A DNA stretch of 64,000 nt from contig NZ_FTNM01000004.1 in assembly GCF_900156415.1 (NCBI RefSeq), positions 124,001 through 188,000 on the forward strand, written 5' to 3'. Source of the stretch: Pontibacter lucknowensis (GTDB taxonomy: Bacteria; Bacteroidota; Bacteroidia; Cytophagales; Hymenobacteraceae). The notes beneath the pieces are model-generated. The model had not been told where the DNA came from, searched no databases, and worked only from the letters and a program-made list of their open reading frames with translations. A program made the position numbers and the translations under genes. Below, one piece after another: positions 8,596-18,160 of this stretch; the first letter of the stretch is position 1; every line of letters starts with the position of its first letter.

Positions 8596-9576
8596 ATGAG
8601 CATTAGCCTAAAGGAAATACAAGCGCCGATTGCGCAGGAAATGGAGCTGTTCGAGAAAAAGTTCAGGACTTCGATGAAGTCTAAGGTACTGCTTCTCGAC
8701 AAGATCATGAGCTACATCGTAAAACGCAAGGGCAAGCAGATGCGGCCGATGTTTGTGTTTTTCATGGCCAAGCTCTTCCGCGGCGATGCCATCGGGGATG
8801 CCACCTATCGTGGTGCGGCCTTAATCGAGCTGTTGCATACCGCCACCCTCGTGCACGACGACGTGGTGGACGAGGCCAACTACCGCCGCGGTTTCTTCTC
8901 TGTAAATGCCCTCTGGAAAAATAAGATTGCTGTGCTGGTGGGCGACTACCTGCTCTCCAAAGGCCTGCTGCTATCGCTGCAGAACGACGATTACGAACTG
9001 CTCAAGATCGTGTCGAATGCCGTGAAGGAAATGAGCGAAGGGGAGCTGTTACAGATCGAAAAAGCACGCCGCCTGGACATTGACGAGTCTGTGTACTTCG
9101 ACATCATCCGACAGAAGACTGCCTCCCTGATTGCTTCCTGCTGTGCAGTGGGAGCTGCCTCTGCCGGCGCCTCTAAAGAAGACATAGAAAAAGCTCGACT
9201 CTTCGGTGAGAAAGTAGGCATTGCCTTCCAGATCAAAGACGACCTGTTCGACTACGGCACTGCTGAAATCGGCAAGCCGGTAGGTATAGACATCAAAGAA
9301 AAGAAGATGACCTTACCCTTGATTCACGCCTTGCGGGAAGCTGATTGGATGACCCGCCGCCGAGTGATCTACAACGTAAAAAACAACAACGGCGACAACA
9401 GGCGCGTGCAGCAGGTAATCGACTACGTGAAAACCTCCGGCGGTATACAGTATACCATCGAGGTCATGAACCAGTACCATGCCGAGGCGCTCGCTATTCT
9501 TTATACCTTCCCGGCCTCCCCATCCCGCACCTCCCTGGAGCAGCTCATTGCTTTTACTATCGAAAGGGAGAAATAA
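8596..9576 (+). CDS. Polyprenyl (isoprenoid) diphosphate synthase
   Basis: This trans-prenyltransferase builds long-chain polyprenyl diphosphates, probably for the menaquinone side chain. The 326-residue protein has the first aspartate-rich motif HDDVVDEAN and the second, KDDLFDY, plus the allylic-substrate segment KRKGKQMRPMFVF. A TTG at 8554 would add 14 residues, but it sits in an AT-rich promoter-like stretch. I prefer the ATG at 8596, giving MSISLKEIQAPIAQEM. The chain-length residues upstream of the first motif (ALIELLHTATLVHDD) have no bulky aromatic at the -5 position, which fits a long-chain (octaprenyl-type) product by inference. It is divergent from the hydrolase/folK pair. Confidence 0.92.
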   Translation: MSISLKEIQAPIAQEMELFEKKFRTSMKSKVLLLDKIMSYIVKRKGKQMRPMFVFFMAKLFRGDAIGDATYRGAALIELLHTATLVHDDVVDEANYRRGFFSVNALWKNKIAVLVGDYLLSKGLLLSLQNDDYELLKIVSNAVKEMSEGELLQIEKARRLDIDESVYFDIIRQKTASLIASCCAVGAASAGASKEDIEKARLFGEKVGIAFQIKDDLFDYGTAEIGKPVGIDIKEKKMTLPLIHALREADWMTRRRVIYNVKNNNGDNRRVQQVIDYVKTSGGIQYTIEVMNQYHAEALAILYTFPASPSRTSLEQLIAFTIEREK

Positions 9577-9606
9577 ATTGTTAAATTGTTGATGGTTAAA
9601 TTGTTG
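9576..9606 (+). repeat. 31-nt intergenic repeat, copy 2
   Basis: Identical over 31 bases to 5043-5073 and, as there, begins on the last base of the stop codon of the preceding gene. Confidence 0.8.
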
Positions 9607-10001
9607 ATCTTAGATCAGCAGGATGTTCTCTGTGCCAGGTATGCCGACCTCGGTAGGGACAGGGGGTGACCTGTCCGAATCGTGCACAGGTATAGTTTAT
9701 CAGAATCAGGATTTCCAAGATCAGAAAAGACTCCTAGGATGGATATACCTATACCCTATACCAGACTGGCAGAGGCGGACCTGCCTCGTAACTCCTGTGT
9801 CATTTCGAACGCTAGTGAGAAATCTGGAGCCTACAGCATTAAGACCTCAGATCTCTCCCATCGGTCGAGATGACAAAAAAGTAATCGCTGTTTTAACTGC
9901 TATACCTGGAGCGAAAATATCTGTAAACTTTGGAATGAAATCTGTAAGCCTGAAAGACAGGAGCGGAGGTAATTTTGGGGGCACAAAATAACCTATGAAA
10001 A
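9607..10001. other. Repeat-rich intergenic region
   Basis: No gene is supported; the open frames here have no coding character. It contains AGGTATA words, a decayed copy of the GAATCAGGATTT repeat (about 9699-9735, related to 53992-54040) and one full palindromic TGTCATTTCGA element (9798-9875). The methyltransferase start at 10002 follows a GGAGGT at 9964-9969, too far away to be its ribosome site. Confidence 0.65.
9798..9875. repeat. TGTCATTTCGA palindromic repeat, copy 1
   Basis: The element begins TGTCATTTCGA (9798-9808) and ends with the near-inverse TCGAGATGACA (9865-9875). Internal inner arms GAGAAATCTGGA and CAGATCTCTC also pair. Related copies lie at 47426-47509, 54100-54170 (one end decayed) and 57458-57542, all intergenic. 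Confidence 0.85.
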
Positions 10002-10625
10002 ATGAGTCTCAATACGAACAACTGGAACCGACTGCGCTATACCCTATACCTGCCGGTGTATGACCTGATCGCTGACCGTGTTTTCCGCAAGCACCGCCAG
10101 CGTTCCATCGAGCTGCTGCAAGCTAAACCCAACGATGCCATTCTTATCATCGGTGCGGGCACCGGACTGGACCTCCCATACCTGCAAGGCTATACCCACA
10201 TCACCGCCAACGACATTACGCCAGGTATGATCACTAAACTAAAAGCCCGTGCCAAGCAGTTGGCTATACCTGTGGAGGCCCATGTGATGAACGGCCAGCA
10301 GCTTGCCTATGCCGATAACAGTTTCGATGCGGTGATCCTGCACCTGATCATCGCGGTTATACCTGATCCTGTTGCCTGTATAAAGGAAGTGGAGCGAGTG
10401 CTGAAGCCAGGCGGCACGGTCATGGTCTTCGATAAGTTTCTGCCTGACGGGCAGAAGCCTTCGCTGCTGCGCCGCCTCTTCAACCAAGTCGCCAGCACGC
10501 TCTTCTCTGATGTGAACCGCAGCATTGGCAAGATCGTGTGCCATACCTCGCTGCAGGTGGAATTGAACGAGCCAGCAGCTTTTGGCGGAACTTTTAGGAT
10601 TGTGCGGCTTCGGAAACATGCCTAA
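10002..10625 (+). CDS. Class I SAM-dependent methyltransferase, phospholipid N-methyltransferase-like
   Basis: This 207-residue Rossmann-fold methyltransferase opens with RYTLYLPVYDLIADRVF, the hydrophobic start typical of PmtA/UbiE-like phosphatidylethanolamine N-methyltransferases. It has the SAM-binding motif I ILIIGAGTGLDLPYL (about residues 46-60), the acidic AND motif (ITANDITPGM), motif AYADNSFDAVILHLIIAVIPD, and the EVERVLKPGGTVMVFDKF segment. A role in methylating phosphatidylethanolamine or another lipid is likely but not proven. The gene is flanked by a repeat-rich gap and a terminator and is probably transcribed alone. Confidence 0.8.
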   Translation: MSLNTNNWNRLRYTLYLPVYDLIADRVFRKHRQRSIELLQAKPNDAILIIGAGTGLDLPYLQGYTHITANDITPGMITKLKARAKQLAIPVEAHVMNGQQLAYADNSFDAVILHLIIAVIPDPVACIKEVERVLKPGGTVMVFDKFLPDGQKPSLLRRLFNQVASTLFSDVNRSIGKIVCHTSLQVELNEPAAFGGTFRIVRLRKHA

Positions 10626-10714
10626 GCATAGATCTCCAGGATGAATGGTAGCCCGAAGTTACTGTATGGAAGATCCATAAAGTGATGAAATCGCAAGGCG
10701 GAGATACAAAAACA

Positions 10715-10747
10715 CAAAGGCCGCTACTGGTAAAGTAACGGCCTTTG
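10715..10747. terminator. Hairpin terminator between convergent genes
   Basis: CAAAGGCCG (10715-10723) pairs with CGGCCTTTG (10739-10747), with further TAC/GTA pairing inside. It lies between the methyltransferase and the convergent TlpA-like gene. The T-run is weak, so termination strength is uncertain. Confidence 0.65.
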
Positions 10748-10785
10748 CTATACCTGCCGATCATCTGACAATCAGCAACTAACAA

Positions 10786-12024
10786 TCAAATCTTCTCCGC
10801 CAGCAGCTCGTCCATTGTCTTATTAAATTCTGCCACCCACTCTTCGTAGTACTTTCCGGTCCCAGGCCCCGAGAAGCCAGTATGGATCTTGCGCACTTTG
10901 CCCTGGCGGTCGATGAAGATGGTGGTCGGGAAGGAGAGCACATGGTTGAGGGCTGGGAGCGCCTGCGCGGCAGCTTCTTTGTCGGCCGGACCGGCGTAGA
11001 GCAGGTCATACTCAATGTTGAAGCGATCCTTCATTTTAGTCAGACGTGGCACGGCTTGTTCGTAGCCTTTGGTGCGCTCAAAACCCAGGCCGATAATCTC
11101 AAGTCCGCGGTCTTTGTTCTTGGCGTAGTAAGGAGCCAGAAATTGTGTTTCGTCCATACAGTTCGGGCACCAGGAGCCCAGCAGCTGCACTAGCACTACC
11201 TTGCCCTTGTATTTGTCATCCGATAGCGACACCTGCTTGCCCTCCAGGTCAGGGAATGTGAACTCCAGCGACTCGTAGCCTGGCTTCAGGTAAGTCAGTT
11301 CGTTGGCATTGGCCAGTTCGGCGTTTTCGTTGCGTCTGGCAGTCCAGGTCTCGTAGTCATAGAGGCCGGCAAAGTACTCGCCTTGCAGCGTTTCATCAGC
11401 TGTTGGCTGTGCCGTGAACAGGTAGTCGTGGTTACCGTCAAAAGTAGAAAGCTTCAACTCATTGCCTTCTACCTGACCCTCCAGATAGCGGTAGTCACCG
11501 GTTTGGGTAATAAACGTGCCGGTCACGTAGTTGTCTTTCTGCTCAAATACACCGATTGCCGGGTAGGTTTTGCCGTCTTTCTTCGTGAAGGTCACTTCCC
11601 ATTTGCCGGAAAAGTCATAAGTAGCCGGAGCGGGATTTTCCTTGAAGCGGTTGGTCTTGCCATGCTCAGCCGTGAAAGGTACAGAGTAGCGCTTGGTCAG
11701 GTCGTTACGGGTGAAGCGGCCGGCCATCTTGTCGCCTTCTACTTTGGCGATCAGGTCGGCGTCGAAGATGTGCAACCTGATCTTGAGCGAGTCGCCCTCT
11801 TCCTTTATTTCGTCCACAAGTATGCGCTCGTCGGCATTCACTAGGTATAGCACGGTCTTGCCGTTCTGCTCTTCAGCTTCCATGATGAACGGAATCTCCT
11901 GGCCTTGTGCCTGCAGCACAACACGCCATGGGCCAGGTTGTATGGTGTTATCGTTAGATGTGGAAGAGCCACAGGAGGTTAAAAGCTGTGAGGTGGCCAA
12001 CGCCAACAACAAAATCAGCTTCAT
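10786..12024 (-). CDS. TlpA-like thioredoxin-fold lipoprotein
   Basis: This is a predicted periplasmic or outer-membrane lipoprotein with a C-terminal thiol-redox domain. Counting from the ATG at 12024 (412 residues), the signal ends in a lipobox LLTSC with Cys18. The TlpA/redoxin domain spans about residues 250-405 and contains LLGSWCPNCMDE with the CxxC pair at 286 and 289, plus a cis-proline context SFPTTIFIDRQGKV. The middle (about 25-240) is a beta-rich region common in Bacteroidota TlpA proteins. An ATG nine codons earlier (12051) is possible but would place a cysteine in the signal's basic part. It probably reduces disulfides in the envelope. It is monocistronic, divergent from aconitase. 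Confidence 0.85.
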   Translation of the reverse strand: MKLILLLALATSQLLTSCGSSTSNDNTIQPGPWRVVLQAQGQEIPFIMEAEEQNGKTVLYLVNADERILVDEIKEEGDSLKIRLHIFDADLIAKVEGDKMAGRFTRNDLTKRYSVPFTAEHGKTNRFKENPAPATYDFSGKWEVTFTKKDGKTYPAIGVFEQKDNYVTGTFITQTGDYRYLEGQVEGNELKLSTFDGNHDYLFTAQPTADETLQGEYFAGLYDYETWTARRNENAELANANELTYLKPGYESLEFTFPDLEGKQVSLSDDKYKGKVVLVQLLGSWCPNCMDETQFLAPYYAKNKDRGLEIIGLGFERTKGYEQAVPRLTKMKDRFNIEYDLLYAGPADKEAAAQALPALNHVLSFPTTIFIDRQGKVRKIHTGFSGPGTGKYYEEWVAEFNKTMDELLAEKI

Positions 12025-12143
12025 TGGGGTATTAAAACAAGTAAGTTTCATGTCGCGAAATTACTAGATGAATTCGTGAAAAGCGAAACTTAGACTAAAT
12101 AGCAATAGCAGGTGTGGAAATGTTATATTCCTATCTGCTAATG

Positions 12144-12175
12144 TTGTGCTAAAACACGCATATTTCGTACATTTG
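12144..12175 (+). promoter_or_regulatory. Promoter of aconitase
   Basis: TTG (12144-12146) is followed after 21 bases by TACATTTG (12168-12175), a good match to the Bacteroidota promoter. Transcription would begin near 12181, about 40 nt before the ATG at 12221. Confidence 0.72.
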
Positions 12176-12220
12176 TAAACTTCACAACGAAGCATTAAAA
12201 ATAATAACAATAGCAAAACT

Positions 12221-14500
12221 ATGGCATTTGATTTAGGAATGATCAAGGCAGTGTATGCCGGGATGGCCGAGCGCGTGAATGCTGCCCGTAACGCAGTAGG
12301 CAGACCGCTTACCCTGACAGAGAAAATCTTGTACGCGCACCTCTACGACGGTAACGCGACACAGTCCTTTGAGCGTGGAAAGTCTTACGTAGACTTCGCT
12401 CCTGACAGGGTGGCTATGCAGGACGCCACGGCGCAAATGGCCTTGCTTCAGTTCATGCAGGCTGGTAAGCCGCAGGTGGCTGTGCCTTCAACAGTGCATT
12501 GCGATCACCTGATCCAGGCACGTGTTGGTGCTGACCAGGACTTGCAGGACGCTTACAGCGAAAACAAAGAGGTATACGACTTCCTGGCCTCTGTTTCGAA
12601 TAAATACGGTATCGGTTTCTGGAAGCCGGGTGCAGGTATCATCCACCAGGTAGTGCTCGAAAATTACGCTTTCCCGGGCGGTATGATGATCGGTACAGAC
12701 TCACATACACCAAATGCTGGTGGTCTGGGTATGGTAGCCATTGGTGTAGGTGGTGCTGATGCCGTGGACGTAATGGCCGGAATGGCCTGGGAACTGAAGT
12801 TCCCGAAAGTGATCGGTGTGAAACTGACCGGCAAGATGAACGGCTGGACTTCACCAAAAGACGTGATCCTGAAAGTGGCTGGTATCCTGACTGTAAAAGG
12901 TGGTACAGGTGCGATCGTAGAATACTTCGGCGAAGGTGCTGAGTCTATGTCTTGTACCGGTAAAGGTACCATCTGTAACATGGGTGCTGAGATCGGCGCG
13001 ACTACATCGGTATTTGCTTACGACGATAGCATGCGTGCCTACCTGCGCGCTACAAACCGCGAAGAAGTGGTGCAGATGGCCGATGAGGTAGCTGACCAAC
13101 TGCGTGCCGATGACGAGGTATACGCTGACCCGGCTGCTTTCTATGATCAACTGATCGAGATCGACCTTTCTACACTGGAGCCACACGTAAACGGACCATT
13201 TACCCCGGATGCGGCCTGGCCAATTTCTCAGTTTGCTGCTGTTGTAAAAGAGCACAACTGGCCAGCTAAACTGGAAGTAGGTCTGATCGGATCTTGCACC
13301 AACTCTTCTTACGAAGACCTTACCCGTTCAGCTTCCATTGCCGAGCAGGCTGTAACTAAAAAACTGGTAGCCCAGGCTGAGTTTACCATCACACCAGGTT
13401 CTGAACTGGTACGCTTTACCACAGCCCGCGACGGCTTGTTGGATACCTTCGCTCAGATGGGCGGTGTGGTACTGGCAAACGCCTGTGGTCCGTGCATCGG
13501 CCAGTGGGCGCGTCACACAGACGACCCTACACGCAAGAACTCTATCATTACTTCTTTCAACCGTAACTTCGCTAAGCGTAACGATGGCAACCCGAACACA
13601 CACGCGTTCGTGGCATCGCCTGAAATCGTAACAGCTTTCGCTATCGCCGGTGACCTGACCTTCAACCCATTGGTTGATAAGCTGATCAACGCAGATGGAG
13701 AAGAAGTAATGCTGGACGAGCCTAGAGGTATCGAATTGCCTCCACAGGGCTTCGCTGTAGAAGACGCGGGCTATGTAGCTCCTGCTGAAGACGGTAGCAG
13801 CGTAGAGGTAGTGGTTGATCCGAAGTCTGATCGTCTTCAATTGCTCGAAGGCTTTAAGCCATGGGAAGGCACTGACCTGAAAGGTCTGAAGCTGCTCATC
13901 AAAGCACAGGGCAAGTGTACAACTGACCACATCTCTATGGCTGGACCTTGGTTGAAGTACCGCGGTCACCTGGATAACATCTCCAACAACATGCTGATCG
14001 GTGCGATCAACGCGTTTAACGGTGAAGCCAACAAGGTATACAACGACATGACCCGCGGTTATGACACCGTACCTGCCACAGCACGTACTTACAAAGCTGC
14101 TGGTATCGGTACTGTTGTAATTGGTGACGAGAACTACGGTGAAGGTTCATCACGTGAGCATGCGGCCATGGAGCCACGCTTCCTGGGTGTTCGTGCCGTT
14201 ATTGTGAAGTCATTCGCTCGTATTCACGAGACTAACCTGAAAAAGCAGGGTATGCTGGGTCTTACGTTCGTCAACAAGGCTGACTACGACCTGATCGAGG
14301 AGAACGACACAATCGATATCCTGGGTCTGGAGAACTTCACACCTGGTCAGCCACTGAAAGTGGTATTGACGCACAAAGACGGTTCTCAGGATGCCTTCAT
14401 GGTAAACCATACCTACAACGAAGGACAGATTGAGTGGTTCAAGGCTGGTTCAGCCCTTAACCTGATTCGTTTGCAGCAGAAACAGTCAACTAACGCGTAA
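12221..14500 (+). CDS. acnA: Aconitate hydratase
   Basis: The TCA-cycle enzyme interconverts citrate and isocitrate with a [4Fe-4S] cluster in the cytosol. The 759-residue protein contains the substrate motif [12 protein letters not shown] (about residue 158), the cluster cysteines at 359 (GSCTNSS), 422 and 425 ([10 protein letters not shown]), and the C-terminal swivel domain with [19 protein letters not shown]. The length and the [11 protein letters not shown] segment match the mitochondrial-type family found in Bacteroidota rather than the longer IRP-type AcnA. Gene symbols for this family vary between genomes (acnA/acn). It is monocistronic, with its own promoter and a terminator at 14524. 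Confidence 0.96.
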   Translation: MAFDLGMIKAVYAGMAERVNAARNAVGRPLTLTEKILYAHLYDGNATQSFERGKSYVDFAPDRVAMQDATAQMALLQFMQAGKPQVAVPSTVHCDHLIQARVGADQDLQDAYSENKEVYDFLASVSNKYGIGFWKPGAGIIHQVVLENYAFPGGMMIGTDSHTPNAGGLGMVAIGVGGADAVDVMAGMAWELKFPKVIGVKLTGKMNGWTSPKDVILKVAGILTVKGGTGAIVEYFGEGAESMSCTGKGTICNMGAEIGATTSVFAYDDSMRAYLRATNREEVVQMADEVADQLRADDEVYADPAAFYDQLIEIDLSTLEPHVNGPFTPDAAWPISQFAAVVKEHNWPAKLEVGLIGSCTNSSYEDLTRSASIAEQAVTKKLVAQAEFTITPGSELVRFTTARDGLLDTFAQMGGVVLANACGPCIGQWARHTDDPTRKNSIITSFNRNFAKRNDGNPNTHAFVASPEIVTAFAIAGDLTFNPLVDKLINADGEEVMLDEPRGIELPPQGFAVEDAGYVAPAEDGSSVEVVVDPKSDRLQLLEGFKPWEGTDLKGLKLLIKAQGKCTTDHISMAGPWLKYRGHLDNISNNMLIGAINAFNGEANKVYNDMTRGYDTVPATARTYKAAGIGTVVIGDENYGEGSSREHAAMEPRFLGVRAVIVKSFARIHETNLKKQGMLGLTFVNKADYDLIEENDTIDILGLENFTPGQPLKVVLTHKDGSQDAFMVNHTYNEGQIEWFKAGSALNLIRLQQKQSTNA

Positions 14501-14523
14501 TAAGCAGTTAGCTGCCGATAATG

Positions 14524-14560
14524 AAAACGCCCCGCTCGAAAGAGTGGGGCGTTTTGTTTT
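14524..14560. terminator. Rho-independent terminator after aconitase
   Basis: AAAACGCCCCGCTC pairs with GAGTGGGGCGTTTT (one G-T wobble) and is followed by a T-rich tail. The stop codon of aconitase is 24 bp upstream. It may act in both directions because the next gene is convergent. Confidence 0.88.
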
Positions 14561-14667
14561 TGTAAGGATGTATATTTATTTCTATTCTATGCGACTTGCT
14601 ATCAGGTGCCGTACAGGCTGACGAAAACTAACCTTAGATTGGCCATTGGAGAATGGAACAACTTTAC

Positions 14668-17600
14668 TTAAGGTCTCATGATTAGCAAACGTTTCGTGAC
14701 CGTGTTTTGCTCATACGTAAGCTGGACAATATAGAGACCTTCAGCCAGGCCGCTGAGGTCATAGATAGCCTCGTGCGGCAGGCGGCTGCGTAGCTTGGGA
14801 CTGACACGACGGCCCATGGCGTCCGTCATAAACAAAGCCAGAGCAGCATCAGCCGTAGGCATCGCGACATACAGTTCGTACACGGCCGGGTTAGGGTACA
14901 CTACAAATTGTTGAGGAGCTTCTAATGGCGGTATTACCGTTTCGCTTTGCTTAATCTCTATTCGCCTTGTGACAGTGTCTTCAGCACAGTTATAGGCATT
15001 CGCTACAATCAGGGCCACATCATAGGAGCCAGGCAAGTCATAGCTATAAGTAGGGTGTTGTTCAGTAGAAGTGTCGCCGTTGCCAAAGTCCCATCGCCAG
15101 CTACTGCCATGTTCGCTTTCATTACGGAAATCAATGCTCATGCCGGGCTCCAGAGCTTCCGGTTGCTGTGCAATGCTGAAACCGGCTACAGGAGAGTTGG
15201 CTACCACGATCCGGAAAGGTACCAACGGGCTGTCAAACAAGGAGTCGGCGTTGCAAACGTATAGCACCGTGCTTGTGTCGAGGGCAGCCAGTTCGAAATT
15301 ATTGCCTGCGCCCAGAAGCTTCGTTTTAGTTTCGTCAGCGTAAAACTTGAACTGCTTGCCTCCCACCGGCGAAAGACTAACCGACGAGCCAATGCAAACA
15401 GTATCACTGATAGCCAGCGGAGCCGGCCCTGCTTTCATGACCTGGTATTTTATAAGGGCGGCTTTTGCATTTTCCTGAAGCTGTTCCAAATCATCTCCAG
15501 CGACAATGGCAAACGAAACCAACTGGCTTTCACCTGGCGCTAACCCCTTGGCCGTGGTGCCCACAACATGTGCCACGTCATTGCCATAGCCACTGCCCCA
15601 TGCTTTTTTTCGTGCCACGCCTCCCGACAGTGCTCTGTATTTTTCCTGCGTACTAAAGCCGTCGGCTATCGCAAAAGTAGAGGAGCCCCCAGACAAGTTG
15701 TCGATCGCATAGTAGGAAGGAGGTGTCACCGAAAGCAAACTGATACCAGCATATGGCGAAGCCTGGCCCATGTTATAGACATAGCCCATCTTGAGTGTTT
15801 CGTCCCAGTCTGCTACGTTCATGTAAGCGTCGGTTATATTCCAATCTGCAAATAAACCGGCATGCAGGGTTTTGATCGTATCAGGGGTCATATTACGGAT
15901 GCGATACTCTAGTATGATGTAGTCAGCGTCTGCAGTATCGCTCCATGCCATCCCTTTATAGCTGACCTGCACACCCGCCTGTGTTGGCGCCGGAAATTTG
16001 TCACGCATCATCCCGGTGATCTCCTGGTCTGCATCGTCTGTGTGGTGGCGGAGCCGTGCGGAGTTCACAGATATAAAGTCGTTGTCTGTTTGCCAACTGG
16101 CGTTGCGGACATTGTCCGACACGCGGTCAGGGGTAGTGGCAACCAATAGTCCGCCCTCAAAAAGCATGGAAGCGCTTCCCTTGTAAGTGATGCCGATGCC
16201 CTGTCTGAAATTATACCCGTTGTACCCCAGGTTGCCTTTGCTGTTCAGGGTGATATGCAGGTTGTTAGCCGTAAGGGTGATATAATCCGGGTTGACAGGT
16301 AACTGAAAATACTGGAAATCCTGGTAGTCCCCATCTGTAAAACCAAGTCTGAAAGTAGCCATGGCATTATGGGGAGCATCCGGGAGCACTACGAAACGGA
16401 ATGGCTTGTTGTGATTATTACGTGAAGCCAAAGTAGCCATGGCACCAACACTCAGGTCTTCCTCGAGCACTTTGATAAAAGGTGAGGTTGAAGTAAGTCT
16501 TAGCTTCAGGTCAGTAGTAGGGTCGAGGTAATTCGTCAGGCTCAAGTGTAATGACAGAGTATCTCCGATCTGCGCCACCTTGTTATCGACAACGTTAAAT
16601 GAAGTGTAGCGAACTGATTTTACCTGTTTGTCGCGAAGTGCCCGTTTCATATTGAGGCGACCTTTGCCAAGAAGTTCATGGTAAGGAGAGTTGCCAGGCA
16701 ATTGATAAATATCGTCAGACGTAGCACGTAATCGTTGGATGACCTGTACCGCATTGAGGTGCGGCAATTGAGAGCGCAACAAAGCGGCTGCACCGGCTAC
16801 AATCGGAGAAGCCAGTGATGTTCCTGTATCGGTGCCATAGGAGTTGTCACGGCTGTGAGTAGTACTGTATACACTCTGACTCGGTGCTGACAAGCCTATC
16901 CTGTAGTTCCAGGTATGCCCATTTGTCTTCACATCGTTATGGATGCCACCTACTGACAGCACATTCTCATATGCCGCCGGATATATTTCTACAAAAGCGT
17001 TGGTGTTTCCAGCCGCTGCTACAACAACGACATCCTTCTCCAGCACAGCGTAATTGATGATGTCTTGCTCATACTTGGAAGAACCCGTGCCACCCCAGGA
17101 TAAGTTGATGATACTACAGCCTTTGTCAGCAGCATATACAATGGCCTCATAGCCGCCAAAGCTACCAACTGAAGTGGACGGGAAAACCTTGATGGGCATA
17201 AACTTGGTATTGAAACCTGTGCCTGCTATACCTAACCCGTTGTCGGCCTCGCCAATTGCGACGCCTGCTACCTTCGTGCCGTGCCCTCTATATGGGGAAT
17301 CATCTGTTAGATTATTGTCCCTGTCACCGAAGTCCCAGCCGTAGAAATTATCGATCAGTCCGTCGCCGTCATTGTCGATCCCATCTATAGGATCGTCATA
17401 GTTAAACTTGATCTTATTTTTGATGTCTTCATGGCTAAAACGGAATCCGGAATCCAGTACGCCTATCACAATATTGGTATCGCCTTTCTGTACGGCCCAG
17501 GCACCATAAGCCTGTATCAGTTTTAGGTAAGCTTGCGTTGTTTTTGTTGAGTCGGAGGCCGGGTCATTAGGCTGGTAGAGCGGTACCCGTTCGTAGAGCG

Positions 17601-17985
17601 GTTCCACATACTCCACCATACCGGTTGCCAGCAGGGCCTGCTGCACAGCTTCGAGGTTGTGCGAAGGGTCGTATGACAGTTCGTAGATAAGCGAGAGGTC
17701 CACGTGGGCCTTGCGGGCAAAAGGAGAGGGGGCTTTCCCCGGGAACTTCTGTTCAACCGGTTTGGCTCCTACCTTTTGCAGGGCTTTTTGCATAGGATTA
17801 CCGGTAGCCATGCGTAGCTGATTTCCTGACTGAGGCTTCAGCTTGTAGACAACGGTATGAGGTTTAGTCGCGTTTCCTATACCCTTTGGAGCAGGCAAAT
17901 GCTGCGCCGCAAGCAGGGAAGAACTAAGGACTATAAACAGTAAAGAAAGTATGCAGCGGTAAACCACTGGCCCTTGGGTAAACAT
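14668..17985 (-). CDS. Secreted subtilisin-like (S8) protease with PKD domain and T9SS type A sorting domain
   Basis: This is a predicted extracellular serine protease of 1105 residues. A signal peptide covers about residues 1-27 (YRCILSLLFIVLSSSLLA). A propeptide-like inhibitor region precedes the S8 domain, whose triad is Asp178 (IGVLDSGF), His235 (GHGTKVAG) and Ser390 (GTSLASPIVAG), with oxyanion Asn327. An insertion DGIDNDGDGLIDN resembles a calcium site. A beta-rich region follows. A PKD-like domain lies near residues 945-1015, containing SWRWDFGNGDTSTEQHP, and the last about 80 residues (VVYPNPAVYELYV, GLAEGLYIVQL, KRLLIMRP) form a type A sorting signal for the type IX secretion system. 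It is monocistronic. Its substrate is unknown; scavenging of external protein is the likely role. Confidence 0.95.
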   Translation of the reverse strand: MFTQGPVVYRCILSLLFIVLSSSLLAAQHLPAPKGIGNATKPHTVVYKLKPQSGNQLRMATGNPMQKALQKVGAKPVEQKFPGKAPSPFARKAHVDLSLIYELSYDPSHNLEAVQQALLATGMVEYVEPLYERVPLYQPNDPASDSTKTTQAYLKLIQAYGAWAVQKGDTNIVIGVLDSGFRFSHEDIKNKIKFNYDDPIDGIDNDGDGLIDNFYGWDFGDRDNNLTDDSPYRGHGTKVAGVAIGEADNGLGIAGTGFNTKFMPIKVFPSTSVGSFGGYEAIVYAADKGCSIINLSWGGTGSSKYEQDIINYAVLEKDVVVVAAAGNTNAFVEIYPAAYENVLSVGGIHNDVKTNGHTWNYRIGLSAPSQSVYSTTHSRDNSYGTDTGTSLASPIVAGAAALLRSQLPHLNAVQVIQRLRATSDDIYQLPGNSPYHELLGKGRLNMKRALRDKQVKSVRYTSFNVVDNKVAQIGDTLSLHLSLTNYLDPTTDLKLRLTSTSPFIKVLEEDLSVGAMATLASRNNHNKPFRFVVLPDAPHNAMATFRLGFTDGDYQDFQYFQLPVNPDYITLTANNLHITLNSKGNLGYNGYNFRQGIGITYKGSASMLFEGGLLVATTPDRVSDNVRNASWQTDNDFISVNSARLRHHTDDADQEITGMMRDKFPAPTQAGVQVSYKGMAWSDTADADYIILEYRIRNMTPDTIKTLHAGLFADWNITDAYMNVADWDETLKMGYVYNMGQASPYAGISLLSVTPPSYYAIDNLSGGSSTFAIADGFSTQEKYRALSGGVARKKAWGSGYGNDVAHVVGTTAKGLAPGESQLVSFAIVAGDDLEQLQENAKAALIKYQVMKAGPAPLAISDTVCIGSSVSLSPVGGKQFKFYADETKTKLLGAGNNFELAALDTSTVLYVCNADSLFDSPLVPFRIVVANSPVAGFSIAQQPEALEPGMSIDFRNESEHGSSWRWDFGNGDTSTEQHPTYSYDLPGSYDVALIVANAYNCAEDTVTRRIEIKQSETVIPPLEAPQQFVVYPNPAVYELYVAMPTADAALALFMTDAMGRRVSPKLRSRLPHEAIYDLSGLAEGLYIVQLTYEQNTVTKRLLIMRP

Positions 17986-18160
17986 TAAATCATATTAAAC
18001 TATTAGGTGAATACGACCTCCACTGAGTAGGCAGAGGTATAGAGTAAAAGCGCATATTACACGGCGAAATTTAAAGATGCTTCCCGTGCGTATTAAAAAA
18101 ATACGTAACTTTCCAACAATTGATTCTAATATATGTGTTTAATTATATAAAATAAATACT

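Noticed and set aside
9623..9991. A 122-codon forward open frame in the repeat-rich gap
   Set aside because: Its sequence is made of the AGGTATA words and palindromic repeat; no ribosome site or protein family is visible.
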